Shown: positions 1-13,795, counted from the first letter of the stretch. The stretch: 64,000 bases of DNA from Antitrichia curtipendula (GCA_951230915.1 OX579633.1:7104145-7168144); one strand, 5' to 3'. Translations and numbers: made by a program. The notes: generated by a model not told the origin, from the sequence alone.

Positions 1-305
1 CCTGTAGATGGCACTTTAAGGTCAGGTGCCATTTGGGGGGTGCCTACCTTATATAAAACAGAAGTGTATATGTTCATCTTTGGAATTTTGTGTGAAAAGG
101 GAAGGTCTTGCACAATAGTTTGACCTCCAATGGTTGCTCTTGGTTATTTTAAGCAAATAATTCACACAATATCAAAAAGACTAATTTCCACAGTGATTGG
201 TCATCTTATCCTTCTAGGATTAACCAACATTATGGTCGCTCTTGCAGAATGCCGGAACCCCCTTGTGTTACAACTCCCATGTCAAACTCCCTTTCCCAAT
301 GTCAA

Positions 306-537
306 CACTACAAGAGAAAAGGATGTTTTAAATATAGTCCTAGAGATAACATTTTAAATAATGACCTTTTTAGAAGATTTTCAGTAAGAATTCACAAGAT
401 ATTTGTGTCTTTCTAGTAGAATTTTACTAGAAAGACACAAATATCTTGTAAATTCTTACTGAAAATCTTCTAAAAAGGTCATTACTTAAAATGTTATCTC
501 TAGGACTATACTTGAAACACCCCTTTCTCTTGTAGTG
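306..537. mobile_element. CACTA-type MITE, foldback
   Basis: The element starts CACTACAAGAGAAAAGG and ends with the inverted counterpart CCTTTCTCTTGTAGTG. Almost the whole length is self-complementary, so it folds into one long hairpin centred near 420. The trinucleotide CAA flanks it at 303-305 and 538-540. A CACTA terminus with a 3-bp target duplication is diagnostic of the CACTA/EnSpm superfamily. No coding capacity is present, so it is non-autonomous. The two arms differ at very few positions, which suggests a young insertion or snap-back origin. Confidence 0.92.
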
Positions 538-1044
538 CAAACAATAAAAAAAATCCATTCTCCACCTTTCAATGTTCCTTCCTTCATTATTTTTCAATAT
601 TATTTTAAGATTTTATACATTATTTTTTGAAGTAATTCAACAAACAAGAAACTTGGAATAAGGTAACTGGAGTCCATTACATGCCAAATGGAAGCAATCA
701 CATTGAAGGCAAAATTATATCAGCGGTGTACATTCAAGTTCTAAAATATACACCACTAATATGATTCTGCCTACAATGGGCTCACTCCCATTTGGCCTAT
801 GATGGATTCCCTTATCCTAACAATCATCCCACCTGAAACATTTGTTGACTTGAACTGAACAGACATTGCATTGTATTAATAGACACTAACATAGAATAAT
901 CATTGGAACTCTAGTAATCATGGGGGGGAGAAGTGGCAATGTGCAACCCAACCAACCAATGTCTTTCTTTAGATTAAATGAAGTTCCCTCACACGCATCT
1001 AGAGAAGGATTCTCTTTTCTCCAAGGAAGAATGTTTTAGGCTAG
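538..1044. other. Gene-free AT-rich spacer
   Basis: Unique-looking AT-rich sequence. No splice-compatible open frame, RNA gene or element ends were recognised here. Confidence 0.5.
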
Positions 1045-1480
1045 TTAACCCCTCGAGTCCTTTTACTATGTTTCACCAAAACACTCTAAAATTGTCATTT
1101 TTAGGACAAGTAACAAATTCTAGAAAAATATCATGTGGGGACCCATGTAATCATATGATCTTGTAGTACACTGGTTTGAGAAGATGTCAAAAAAATTCAG
1201 AAATTTTCACCATGTAGATTGCAAGATACTAGCGTTTGAAGCGGAAAAAATCCTTTTTGGGGCCTTGTAAAAACCGGGCAGCTGCACTTCACAAGGTCAC
1301 ATTTCTATGAAAAAATGTCCCAAATGGTAGTGCTTCTTTGGATTCATTCTTCAAGGCAAGTTGGCTACATGCTTAAAAAAATTTCAAATCATTTGGAATT
1401 GTACAACATATAGGAAAAAAATAGTAAGTAGAAAGAAATAGATAATGATTCAAAATACAAAATTGTTAAGAAATTCCAAA
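1045..1480 (-). mobile_element. Truncated TTAA element, type A
   Basis: Begins TTAACCCCTCGAGTCC and continues with the type-A right-end sequence (tgactatgttttcacc-like start, then the cttgtagtacactg and gcagctgcacttcac blocks) in reverse orientation relative to 44052-45024. Homology fades after about 1480 and the other terminus is missing. Non-coding remnant. Confidence 0.7.
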
Positions 1481-4414
1481 TGACAACGCTAATTGCAAGA
1501 ATGTAGTATTTGAAGTTAGAAAAAAATAGAGTGTGATTTTCCTGCCCTTTCCAACTAAATCTACGAACTTTTATTATTTTTAAATTGAGCTTTCACAAAA
1601 AAATATAGACTTTTTTACAATTGCGTATTGTGTCTTCTAGGTAAAGTGAGGTTTGGTACAAAATGTTGAAGCTGCCCACTTCTTACCAAAAAAATAGGCA
1701 ACAATTTTTAAAACAAAGTACCAATTTTTTTTATAATCCGCAAACAGGGGGACATGTCTATACATTGTGTCAAATTTTGAAAAGACTCATTCAAAACTAA
1801 CTTTATAGGAATTTGAATGCTTGAAATTTGTTTTTAATGTTTTTTACAAACAATTGTCTTCTATGGAACAAATATTTAACACTTAGTTGTATTATAATTA
1901 AGGAAAATGACTTACAAAATGATCAATATGACTAATTAATTTAAACCTTAAAGTTTTAAAGAGTCCACTTTGGCTTTTTCAGAACTTCAAGCTCTTTTGA
2001 CTTCAAATTTTAAAAAATTTATATGTTTTTTTTAGGATAGCTCCTAATCATCATGCTCTACATGTGCAGCTTCTAGGTGCATAGAGTGAAACATTGTCAA
2101 TTTTAGAGAAAACCGTACATGATTTCTAAAAGGGGTACATGTTGCATTATCCCATTGGTTGTTAAACTCTTACAAAAATTTTAATAGGGGCAAACATGTA
2201 ATTTTCCTATTGGTTGTAAAACTTTTGAGCAAACCCCTTGTGTAAAATGAATTTTTGAATTCAACATGTGAAATTTACTCCAACCACCCAATTTGTATTT
2301 TTGAAAACCTGTGAAACTTGCAAACCATATGGAATATATTTGTATTTTTGGATGTGAATACATACGTACTCAGTACCCGTATTCTATGAATGTATATGTA
2401 TTCATATCCTATATTTTGTAGTCTAGAATCATATCCATATCCTTGTATATATTCCATACCTGCATTTTATATTTGTATTCTGTATCCAAAATTGGACGGT
2501 GAAGATCATATGTTCCATAGGCATCAACGGCTTTGTTTTTTTTCAGAAGATCAATGGCATTTAGGGAGGAAGGGGGGGGAGGGAGGTCTTGAACTCAAAT
2601 CAATAACTCTTGATTTTCCCAAGGTAGGGAGATGGGAGAAATTGAATCATAAGCATCATGTTTGCATCTTTTGGGTACATAGTGAAGCTTTGTTTCATGT
2701 CATTCCAAAAAATATTGCCAAAGTTATAAGGGACTATATGATTTCAATGTCAAAGTGGATAAATTAAAAATATACATTAATTTTCTTTAATTCTAGTGAT
2801 TGGATTGATTGAAGCTTGTAGCAAAAAAATTATTCCATCCTATTCCAACTAATGAGAGGAAAGTTACAAGGATTTTTATTTTATGGGCAATGAGGGAAAA
2901 CAAATATTATTTTATTTTACAAATGAACTCATTTTTTGAACTCGATTAGAAGAACTTTCAAATATATGAAAAAACATTGGTATGTGTTGTTTACTATAAT
3001 ATTTTCACCAATGGAATAGACAAATTTTAGTTTCATTCCAAAGATATTAGTGATTTAGGTTTCTATTTCCTTGTGTACCACCTTCCACTTAGTAATTTAT
3101 TGGCTCTATCCAAAAGACAAAGACTATGGCATCAACTTTGGTTTTAAAATCTGAGTTTTTCAAACCTATCTACAACTGCATTCACAGTACAAAACATGAT
3201 TAGGGCTTGGTTGGAGTAGAGATGTGGGATTAGATTGATCAATAAATTAACCTATGATAGTGCCCCATGGTTACATTGTTTTTGTTTTGTTTTAAGTTGA
3301 ATATGAAAATATGTTTTGTTACAAAATTCATGTGAAGTGATATGATATTGAAATTTAAATTCATGTGTTTTCAACCTAGTTTCCAACATGTATACAAACC
3401 AAATTGCATGAGTAATAGGGCGCATGTGGGATTTTCTTAAAATCTTGGAAGACCAAGTCTCACCTCTTGGATGGTCTAGAAAAAACTAGTTTTTGAAGTT
3501 TACTTATTTTAATCTTGCAATCAGTAGGGGTACACATCTTTAAACTTTGGAAAGATATCCTAGAAAAGTTTACAAAATCATTATGTAGTTGGATTTATAA
3601 AAGAATATAAAATGATGAAGAGTTTAGCCTTGCTTTGACAAAGAGTATTTTGAAAATATACCATTTTGGTCTTTAAACATCAAAAAACTTTACATACTAA
3701 GAACACGGCGTAATTTTCTGAAAAGGATGTGAATATAGTTCCTATTTTTGAAATGTAAAATATGTTTTTTAGATCTTGTTGGTAGTTAAAATAAAATTTT
3801 AAATTCTCTCCAAATTTTATTTTTGGAACACCATATGAATAACTATAAATTTTGAAAGTACTAGAAGCAAGCTTATCTAAAATGGATCTTAAGCATGCTC
3901 TCCTAAATAGAACTAAAGTGTATGATTCAAACCAACAATCTTTTGGGGACAAATTTTAGAAATACTCATAATCAAGAGCTCGTTACTCAAGATCAATTGT
4001 TATGAGCCACATCCGTAGTCTACAAAAACCATATTATGAAATTTGGCCTCCCTAACATTGGTCTATAGACCATTATTCCATTGTTCATATAGCATTAACA
4101 ATGTTTACTAGCCCAAACCATTCTCCCTTACAGAATGGTCAAGGAGGATTTCCGCCCCTTAGAGCCCCATGTTTTATCCTCGGAAAAAATATTGAATTTT
4201 TCTATTTTCCACCAATGATAAAATTTGCAAATTCTAAATTCATATTTGCAATCAAAGGCTCTAAATGAGCTAGGAGAAGTAAAGAAATACAAAATTTATG
4301 TGGCAGAAACGGGGATAATTTTCACATTTATCTTTAGTTGGGGCATTTAAGGGTGTCAATTCTTCTTTTCCTTCAAAAATGGGGTAATCTCTCTCAGGAT
4401 CCCAAGGAGTGGAA
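1481..4414. other. Long gene-free AT-rich region
   Basis: Nearly 3 kb with no convincing coding exon. The 125-codon frame near 2390-2767 is low-complexity at its start and matches no family I recognise. Stretches around 1800-2200 and 3680-3960 look like decayed transposon sequence, and the latter resembles 5890-6150. No clear ends can be assigned. Confidence 0.45.
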
Positions 4415-4735
4415 TTTTTATTTTTATTTTATTTTTTACACAAATAAAAGGTAACCTTTATTGTAAAGAGAAGAAACACTTCGACCCAGCCGCAAGCAGC
4501 TCGAGAGGGACTAGCCCATTAGAGTTATTAGAATACAAAGAAACCAACCAAAGGCACCCGACTGACAAGCGGGGAAGTGAATTTAGTTTAATCTGCAGAG
4601 AGTCATTGGTTGACCAAAGTGAGACATGAATTGCATGAAGACGGAGATTGGAGAGAGGTTGTAGGCCAGGAAGTTGCTTGGCCGCGGGGGGCTCCCACTT
4701 TGGGGGGGAGCAAAAGAGTGGCTAAGCTAAATAAT
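4415..4735 (-). mobile_element. Non-LTR retroelement 3' end (5'-truncated)
   Basis: The left side is a T-rich tract followed by acacaaataaaaggtaac and then cagccgcaagcagct. On the minus strand this reads as a GC-richer body, a gcttgcggctgggt block, an AATAAAGG signal and an A-rich tail. The same 3' end occurs in the better-preserved copy at 54530-54838. The right boundary is inferred from the drop in GC. I could not find target-site duplications, so the limits are approximate. Confidence 0.6.
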
Positions 4736-4879
4736 GTTATCGGTGCGGAATTGTTACTGATTTTATGTTATATTATTGCTGCGTGAGGCTGTAGTAGGTC
4801 TGCAGCGCATTGCAGACAGACAGGTCTGGGATTTTGTGCAGTACAGTTCAGTAAAAGTCTACAGCACTGCTCTCACTGG

Positions 4880-4911
4880 CCGGCATTGTTACTTTGTCCT
4901 TTAGGGGTTAA
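4880..4911 (-). mobile_element. Terminal remnant of a type-A TTAA element
   Basis: The sequence ttgtcctttaggggttaa is the terminus of a type-A element (compare 21909-21926 and 61260-61276). It shares its TTAA with the start of the next element at 4908. Upstream of it, between 4736 and 4880, I see nothing assignable. Confidence 0.65.
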
Positions 4912-5842
4912 CCCTGAAAGGACCGAAGCCTTTTCTCCATCAAAACACACTCAAAACTATCACTTCTATTGCAAAGAGCAAAAAACATTAAGAAATTGTT
5001 TTCTTTTTCATATCTGACCGTGGGATCTTATAATAGACTAGTAGAAGAATGTATGCAAGAAATTTCAGAAACTTTGACCGCATAGATTGCAAGATATTTG
5101 CATCCAAAGTGATGAAAACAAGTTTTTTTGCACCTTGCTTGACTAGAATACTTTGCTTTAAATCTTCTTAACTTAAATTTTTTGTACTATTAATTTTGAT
5201 TTTCTAAGTTTTTATGTTGAATAATTGAGTTGAGAATCTAAGGAAAAAAAATTCAAGAAAAAAACGCTTAATTTTTACTCATTAAAAAATTGTTAAGTAG
5301 AAGTAGGTTCAAGATTGAGGGGAAAACTAAATTGTTAATAGCTCTAAGATGAAATTGAAACACAATAATCCCAACAGTGAGATTGTTCTAGAAAGAAAAT
5401 ACAATCTTGTCTAAATTTTCTTTTGGAAAATTGTAAAAATTGCATTGAAAAATGAATCCTACAAGTTATTTTTCCAAAAAGATGCTTAGATTGCAAGAAA
5501 AAATAAGATTGTCCATAACTTTCTCATCACTACTCCAAATAGAATGAATCTAAGCTTCAAATGTAGACAAAATAAAAAAGTCTTAGGAAAAAAATTTAAA
5601 AAAAATTATTTTGACTTTTAGTAATTCTTTGTGCTGCTCGCCGATCTCCATTTTTGGCTTATTGTGCCATAACTTTTTCTCTCGGGCACCAATTGAAATA
5701 AAAATTATATATCCATAAAGCTCTCACAAAATCGCACATCCTCAAAAATAAATTCAAAAAAACTCATTAAAAATTGAGGTTGTAGGAACCTATACGGATC
5801 CAAATTGTCCCCCGAAGATACAAATGTTACTTTAGGGATTAA
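4908..5842 (+). mobile_element. TTAA-flanked element, type B
   Basis: Starts TTAACCCTGAAAGGACCG and ends actttagggattaa. The interior matches 21945-22865 (in inverse) and 19945-20652, including blocks for tctattgcaaagagcaaaa, taagtagaagtaggttc and gataatttgggtcc-like ends. About 935 bp, no transposase. The terminal repeats are diverged compared with type A. Confidence 0.75.
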
Positions 5843-8800
5843 TATAAACCAAACTACTCAGTAGCAAGTGAATTGGCTATATTCTTATAAGGTAACTACA
5901 CCTAAAATCGCACAAATAAGCAATTCAATATGGTTCCTATTATTATATTGGAGGTTTTTTTTGTAGGGTCCTATTGATAGTGAAAAGAGGATTCTAGATT
6001 CTCCAAGAGTGCATTTTTTGGACACCGTATAAATAAACATTGAATTTTTAAAAAGCTGAAAATAGGTGTTCCTAAATGCAATCATAGACTCTCTTGAACA
6101 GTGGGAGTACATGTTAGGCAAGAATCTGTAGTGTGTGATTTTAGGAAGCATGTGCTTTTAGATGTAGTTACCTTCCTAGACACCTCAATCATAGCATTGT
6201 TTACCAATGAATCAGGGGGCCAGTTTGCATCTTTGAGAAGTAGAATCAGTCCTCCAGTGAACAAAAATTGTCTTATAGAGCTCTTTAGCCACCCCCCAAG
6301 CCTTTATTTAAATAATAAGTCCCTCCCAAACGTCTAGCAAAGCATAATACTTTTCAATTTAGCATAAAGAGGATTATTGCCTAGTTATACAAAATAATAT
6401 GGGTACCTTGCAAAAATTGTTGATAGCTCACCTATATTTCAGAGATTGACAAGTCACATAGAAACCACTTTCAAGTATAATATATAGTAAGCTATATTGA
6501 CATGAAATGATTTTTTGTGATTTTATCAAAGTTTGTTTGGAGGAAACTGATAAAGTGTGCAAAAAAGCATCGGTAGGTCTATGCTAATCATATATTGACT
6601 TATCTTCATTAATTGAACAATGGATTGCATAGAGAGGTTTGTAGACCCAATAGAAGTCCCATACACAATCTTAACTCTTCAATGGCAAGCTAGACCCCCT
6701 GGGCTTGGTTTTGGGAGAATATATGACAAGAAGTGGCTTTTGGATTTATTTTCTTAGTATACTTCAAGCTATTGAAACACCTCAATAGAAAACGTGGCTT
6801 GCCAAGTACCGCATTTAGGCTACAAAATTATAGCATTATCATTGTTCACTTTTGCGTCTTTTGACCACATAAACTTTGGGTAAGCAACAAGATGAATGAT
6901 TCACGATGTGCTTCAAGCACATATTTTATTTTCCTTTGGATTGCATGCTGGACAAGTGAATGTTGTTTAACACATGACCTTTCGAAAGGTAGACATATCC
7001 ATTTCCAAGCACCTACCCAAACCCATGCCCTAAAAATTATTGAAAATAAATAGATAATCAATTCAAGATGTTCAACCCATATACATTAAAATTAGGGCAT
7101 GGCATGGCTTTAGAAATCTACTAAATTAGACTTTGAAAAATCATAATTAATTCATATGATATTTCCAAAATATATAACGCAAAGTTTTAGATTCTCCTTA
7201 GAATTGCCAATATGATCCCATATAAGAGCCTCTTGCCATATAAGTCGGATTGGCAAAAAAAGCACTAGAAGACAAGAAGTGAACACCGATTGTCTTGCCG
7301 GCCTTGTTGAGCAAAGAAGGAGGATTTCAAGTTTCACCAAAATTAGTGGACAATTCCATTGGTCAAGATTGGACAATCTTGAGGGAATCAATACATAGGG
7401 GATCCTTATTCAAATCTCTCCCCCCATTCCAAGGGTCCACATGGCAGGGTAATTCCAAACTTGGTTCTTATAGCTCCCCTGTGAACTTGACCTGCCCACA
7501 TAACATTATTAATTGACGCTAGGGGGGTCCCTTTTTCTCCACCAAAATGCAGAGTCCCCCCAGCATTGGAACAATCAGTTTGTAGTTGCCAGATAGAAAA
7601 TATTTTGTTGTCTTGCATTGATAATGTTGACTTTTGCATGCAACCAATGGCTTCTTGTTCCTATGTCATTATTGTCACCTTTGTGCGCCAATAGTTTTAT
7701 TTCTATTTAAACTAAACTTTCTCCCAAGTATCTAGGGAGGAATTATCTTCAGACCCAAGGGGAAGGAAAAAGCATGTTAACAATGTTATGCAACTCACAT
7801 GGCAGGAGGCTGAAAGAGCATTGCCACCATGAGATGGCCAGGAACTCATGGCAAAGGGGCTTTGCCATGCTGAATTTGCTAAGTGGACACAGTGACTTCC
7901 AAAGCCCCCATTGTAACACACCATATGGACCCATGACCATTAATGTAAAAGCTAAAAATGTAGATTGTAAACAATTATTATAAAAGTGAATTCTAATTTT
8001 AATTAGAGATCCCTTAGTGATTATGCACTATTCCACTACTCCACTGCTCCATTGTTTTGTTCAAATGAATTTCAAATGTAATATTTCTCTAAAAAATAAA
8101 TAGTGTATTTAAGGCTCATTTTCAAGAGCCCTTGATACTAAAAAAACAAGATTTACAATGGACACCTTGCACAAAATCTTGTATGTGTTCCCACATACTT
8201 GGAGAGGGTAAATTACAAGAAGGAGATTGATTGAATTTTTTATTTTTATTTTGATGGTAGCCTTTTTCTTCCATAAAAAATATAAAAAATACAAAAAAAC
8301 TCTATTTTGTAATTGCCCCACTTTGCCTCGCCCTTGTGCATGACTATCTCGATCACCCTTGTGCCCTCTCACCACTACAAGCCCACCCCTTGCATTGAAT
8401 TCATGATCCCACCCAATAAGAAAATATTAAAAATAATATTAAATAGGTGCAATTGTAGTAAAAAAATATTTAAAGAAAAATTTCTAGTAAGATTCATCAA
8501 ATTGAATACTCAATAGTATTGAAAACTTATAAAACCTAAAAGATGATAAATTAAAAAAATTAAATATAATATTTTAGAAATAATAATAATGCTTTTGAAA
8601 ATAGTATAATATTTTTATAAATTATACAAAACATAGAATATGTTAAATAATGTATTACCCTTTTACAATATGAATTTCATATATAACAAGCAAAAAAAAC
8701 TAAACATTATTCTTAATTTTGGGTTTAGTGTGCAACATGATTTCCAAAATAATACATGTGAATATCCCTCATTTTCGTTTAAATTGTCTAAATTAACAAA

Positions 8801-9095
8801 TTTAATTAGAACCAAGGCCTAGGATCAAGGCAAACTATTAGGATGAAAAATTCATGTTAGACTTGAATTTAGAATCCTATTGTAGAAGTCTAGAGGTTTC
8901 CGAAAACCTAAAATAAGTAGAAATTAGAGCTAAAATTAGGAATATATAGGCGGATAAAGTTTAGGCCCTAGATTGGATGAAGAGTAGCTAAAATCATCCA
9001 CAAGGAACAAGATTAGGAAATCTAAAAGTAGAAGTAATTAAGATTCTATAAGTGAAACTAGAAGTTAATTTATAGAATTAAATTAATAGTAAATA
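5843..9095. other. Gene-free region with decayed repeats
   Basis: No gene is supported. About 8102-8180 is an inverted scrap of the type-D element (compare 14030-14065, the block on ggctcttggaaatgagcctc). The 7150-7640 stretch has higher GC and open frames on the minus strand. It may be a degenerate retroelement, but I see no catalytic motif. Confidence 0.4.
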
Positions 9096-9140
9096 ATGGA
9101 TGAAGTTTGAAGTATCAATTAGTGATCAAACTTCATCCAT
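9096..9140. repeat. Perfect 15-bp inverted repeat (hairpin)
   Basis: Arms ATGGATGAAGTTTGA (9096-9110) and TCAAACTTCATCCAT (9126-9140) are perfectly complementary around a 15-nt loop. Diverged versions of the same GATGAAGTTTGA word recur near 9413 and 9549, so the 8.85-9.7 kb stretch is probably a decayed repeat unit. No gene lies in 9141-10659. Confidence 0.65.
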
Positions 9141-10659
9141 CAATAACTCCCACTAGGAAGGGTTAATTTGGAAGTAAGATAACATTCTGGAAAGTTCAAG
9201 AAAATTTCTTTAATGAACAAGTGTTAAAAAATTAAAATAGTAACTGACCAAAGTAATTTAGTCCTTAAAAATAATCAACAATTAGCAAAACAAATTAGGT
9301 CAAAATTAGACAAGGAAGAATTTAGGTTCAAAATTGGATCAAGGAAACTTAGAAAACTAGTTCAAACTTAGTAAAACACTCAAAATCCTGAAAGCTAATG
9401 AGAGATGAAGTTTGAGCTAAGAAATGGATGAAGTTGGATATAATCCATCCATCTAGAGTCAAATTCAATTTTTAGGAAGTTAACCTCAACCTAAATTCAT
9501 AGCCAAAATTTTGAATCAATTTAGAAGTAGGACCATAGAGAAAAGCATGGATGAAGTTTGAAGCACTAGCTAGCGATCAAACTCCATCAGGTCATAACTT
9601 TTGCTAGAAATGTTAGAATTTGATGAATTTGATGTTTTTGAAATTAGAATGAGATTTTATACAACTTGAAATTTCTAAATTTAGACTATCACTACTTTTA
9701 TTAGAAAACCAAAATAGCCTAATTAGTTACAATAGGTTGTTTTACTTAACTCTTCCAATTAGATTAGGGTTGTTGGCTCTTTTGCCAATTTGGATATAGT
9801 TAGGTATTTAGAAAAAAGATCCATTGTATGAAGGCACAATGGACTGATGTTTAGGCACCCACTTAGCATAGACTTTCATATTAGATTAGAACCTGGTTGT
9901 GTACATTTAATTATCAAGGGTGGATAATTAAACGTCCATATGCGCCCAATCTGACTTGAGTCTGTGCCACCTTCTATGTTGGACGCTTCCAACCCAACTT
10001 GCATCCATGCCCACTTTCTATGCCGTGTCCAGTCCAACTTGCATTTGTGCCAATACATGTGTCTACACATTCCGAACTTGTGTCAGTGGCCCTATTGATT
10101 TTGTGTCCTTGCCATTAGTCCCACTACTAAGTCCACACCCTAGTTTACTTGGGTCTATGTCTTGATTTGCACTAGCAGCCAGGTGGACAAGGTAAGTCTA
10201 CATTTGCATTTTTTACCTTGTCAAAAAGTCAATTGTCTATTGATTACATCGAATGGGTGAGCACCTCTACCAGATGAATGAATTGAATGGATAGGCAGGC
10301 AGGCGGTCTGCCGAGTGTGACAATCCTAGTAAGGCGATTGGAAAAATGTGGGGTCAAGGAGGACAATTGAAAAAGCGTGGACTCAAAATGATGTAACAAA
10401 CATTGCTGACATGTTTCAAAAATCTTAACATTTCAAAGATCTCAAAAATTCCACAATAAATTGAAGTGATATGAATTGTTATATGATAATTTGATGATAA
10501 GTAATTACAATAGATAGTTTGACAACTACCAAACCTTGCTACATAGGTTTAGGCTTGGTTTGCAACTATCATTGATTCAAGTGTGTAGGCTAAGTTTACA
10601 AATATCAGTTTCTCTATGCCTACCATCTCTAAGGTAGGCAAACCTATAACCAACAACGG

Positions 10660-10960
10660 GTCCCCCCTTTTCCCCTTTCTCCTTTATTGCTTGCTCTTTC
10701 TCTAGGGACCTGGTCCCTTTCATCCCCGCCTTCGGGTGTCGCTCTTTGTTTCGCTTTCATCCTTGCCCTTGGGTGTTATTTTCTTGGCCTCCATCTCTGC
10801 CTCTTGGCGCTCACTTTCGGTCCTGATCCTCCCTCTTCTCTCACCCCTGCCTTTGGGCGCTCTTTTTCGTCTCTGGTCCTCTCTCCCTGCCTTCGGGTGT
10901 GTAACCGCCTTCGGTCTTTTATCAATAAAGATCCACCCAGATTGGGTTTCTCTCTATAAC
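10660..10960 (+). repeat. C/T-rich repeated tract, possible LTR end
   Basis: Locally GC- and pyrimidine-rich. The phrase tgccttcgggtgt and variants (gcccttgggtgt, gcctttgggcgc) recur at irregular spacing. The tract ends with tttatcaataaagatc, which looks like a polyadenylation-signal-bearing retroelement end. The overlapping 90- and 95-codon frames are by-products of the base bias. Assignment as an LTR is inference. Confidence 0.35.
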
Positions 10961-13189
10961 CAACTGGTCCTCAATCCCGCACTCTACATGAATCCCTTTC
11001 AACGTTTGTTGGTAAGCTTTTAATTGTACCCCTAATATTTTAAGCAATTTAAAGACTAAGTGGTTGCTGATTTCAAGATAAAGGGATGGATTTGGACATT
11101 GACTAATGCGGTGTTTTTTACACAAAGGATAAACAATTAGTGTAATTTGCATGGTTGAATTTCTAAAAGTGTAGGTGGCGATTTAGCAATTGCAAGTGCC
11201 AATTTTAGAATTAAAGGTGGCGGCTTCAAGCTAGTGGAAGATCAACAAATAACTGTGAACATGTGATTATAGGTTGGAGTTTGATCAAAGAAGTTGCCTA
11301 CACGGCAAGAATTGCGCTCATTCCTAGATGGGATATGAACTCAAAAACGTCTCACATTATGGACAGTGATTGGCACTCTATGGGTGATTGCAAGGTTAAT
11401 GATTGTCATGATTGAACATCTATGTAAGTGTTTAAAATGGATTGCATGTTCAATCAATCAATTGTCAGTTGGCTTGTTCACGTATTATTATATACAGAAG
11501 GAATTATCTCAATGGAAGATCTTTAATAATACGTCCATTCGTCAAAGATCTTTGACAACTAGACAGTCATGATTTTTAGAAGCAGAAAGAGTAGACAGTT
11601 AAATTGTTAGCATGTTTGATTGATCATGGAGCTTAGTTAGCATATTCAACCTAAATTTTTTTTTGAGTATGAACTGTATGTAGTTTCTTATCCTAGACAT
11701 TTAAAATTTTGCTTGGACTTAGTGGCAATACTATTACTGAGGCTACAATGATGTAAATGACAATGACAGTTTTTAGTACTTTGTTTCCAAGAGCTTGTAT
11801 TTTTTAATACATATACAGAAAACATTTTTGCAAGTACAATGAATGAATGTTGTTTGTAACCCCTTTATATTGATGCTTTGATATTTCATGTTTGTCGTGT
11901 CCTTGTTATGTCCTTGTTTGTTTCAAATACATAATGCTTTCTAGTGTTGTTTTCTAAGGTAGTTTGCTTTTACAACGACCGTTTAAAAGTTGATTGCTTA
12001 TCCAAGCAAGGCAAATTCCTTGAAACAATCTTCAATTTTTTTGTATAGGAAGAAAAATAGAATCAACATCTAACCCAAGTTGTGTCATATTTTTTGGACC
12101 ATGAGGTTTGAATTCGAAACCCATAGGTGATGTATGGGGTGATTACATAGTTACTTGAAAATTCTAGATAGTAGAATTTGTTGTTGTTGTTGCCAAAAAT
12201 TTATAGGCAGCAAAGGAAAAAATAGTTTATTTTTTTATTTCTTGATTTGACCAAGACAAAACCAACTGGAATGTCTTCAAATCAAATCTGAACCAAGTGT
12301 TTCTAACCTACAAAGAAAATCAACACATTTTTTTGTTGATTTTCTCTTCAATTGGACCTCATTTCTCTAATAGTGCTGAAAAAAGGGAAAATACAATTAG
12401 ACAAATCTCAATGTCTGAAAGGATGCTAAGTTGATTTTCCACACTTATATATCTATGTTCTATCTATCTATTTTCCCTTTTTACACTTAAGTGTTCACTT
12501 AAGTGAAAAATGAATCAATTTGACTCTTCAAAACTAAGAACATGACAAATTGATCATAGAATTTAAAAGATTTATCTACAAGTACCAATACTTTACATCG
12601 ACAATATGAGAGTTTCAATGTCTTTTATATAGCCACATAGTAATATTTTTGTTCAAACATATTAGCAAATTGTAGTGAGAGATGTTGCACTAGAATTATC
12701 ATTTTTTACTACTCAAAGAATATGTTAAAAAAATTCAAAAGCAATAGGCTAATGGCCCCTACAATGAATCATAGACAATAGGAAACAACACATTTGGAAC
12801 CTTGAAGCCACAAAGAGTGATGCATGAATAGAGGCACCCATGAATAGTCACTTTGCTAATTTACTCAATTTCTACGTAGGAGACTTCACAAACAATTTTA
12901 CATGCAAATTTGGTTTGCTACTAACCAAAGATTGGTGTTTATTTTAGGTTCTTGTCGCCTTAAGGTGATGCTACCTTAAACCATTCAACACCCACTCGTG
13001 CTATGTGAAAGGGGGTGGGGGTTTTCTAAATTATTTTTAGTTCTAGTGAATGTACATATTAAGCTTGTGATATTTCAAAGCATACTGGCATATCCAGGAG
13101 TTCCAGGAGTTAGCTCATTTCTTTAGACCAAAGGCAGAATTTCAGTAGGTTCAATCTTCAACTACCATGAACATACAAAGAGCTCTCAG
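10961..13189. other. Gene-free AT-rich region
   Basis: No coding exon is supported. A small hairpin (agaaaatcaaca / tgttgattttct, 12314-12345) is the only structure I noticed. Confidence 0.45.
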
Positions 13190-13560
13190 TTGCATTGGAC
13201 AACGAAAAATGGAGTGACGGCTTCAGATTGATGCTGTACTGTACTGTACAAGACAAGGCACAGGCTCAAAATCAGTTTGCAACAATGGCTTGAGAAAAAA
13301 CACAATCCGAAACTGCAGCAAACCTTAAATCTTTGAAGAGCAATTTCGCCTTCGTTGTGGCATGACGACCAGCTTGGCTCTGCCTCGGCACTTCCCTATG
13401 AATGCAGATCTGGACAGCATACTCAAATCTCCTGCACAAATCATGGCTAACTCAGAATCACAAATGCTGTATACAACACAGAATGTCTATTGCACACCTC
13501 AAGATACAACCCGCATGGGAAGTGAACCAGTTTAGCTGAGACGCAAGAGATGCAAAGTAG
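13190..13560. other. Low-copy GC-richer island, no gene assigned
   Basis: The base composition resembles the genic parts of the window more than the surrounding repeats. On the minus strand a tgtgcag acceptor near 13434 opens short frames, but neither has a recognisable product. It may be the tail of a lost or non-coding transcript. Confidence 0.3.
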
Positions 13561-13795
13561 CTTATGACTTCGAATTCATTAACATGCATAAAGCCATGTG
13601 CACCTGGTTACTACCCTAGTTTTCCATTCCACCAATACAACCTTCATTATTACATTCATTGTGCTTCTAACATGGTAATTAAAGCTAGAGGGGGTAGACC
13701 CCTATCCAACCCCTTTTCCAATATCTTTAACGATAATTTTTTGTCCAAAAACTGTTTTGAAAAGAATATGTACTTTTCAAAAGTTACATACATGT

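Noticed and set aside
2181..2767. Cluster of ORFs on both strands near 2.2-2.8 kb
   Set aside because: Low-complexity tat/cat-rich start, no splice context, no recognisable domain.
10687..11023. Overlapping 90- and 95-codon ORFs rich in Leu/Ser
   Set aside because: They come from a C/T-rich repeated tract read in two frames, with no family resemblance.
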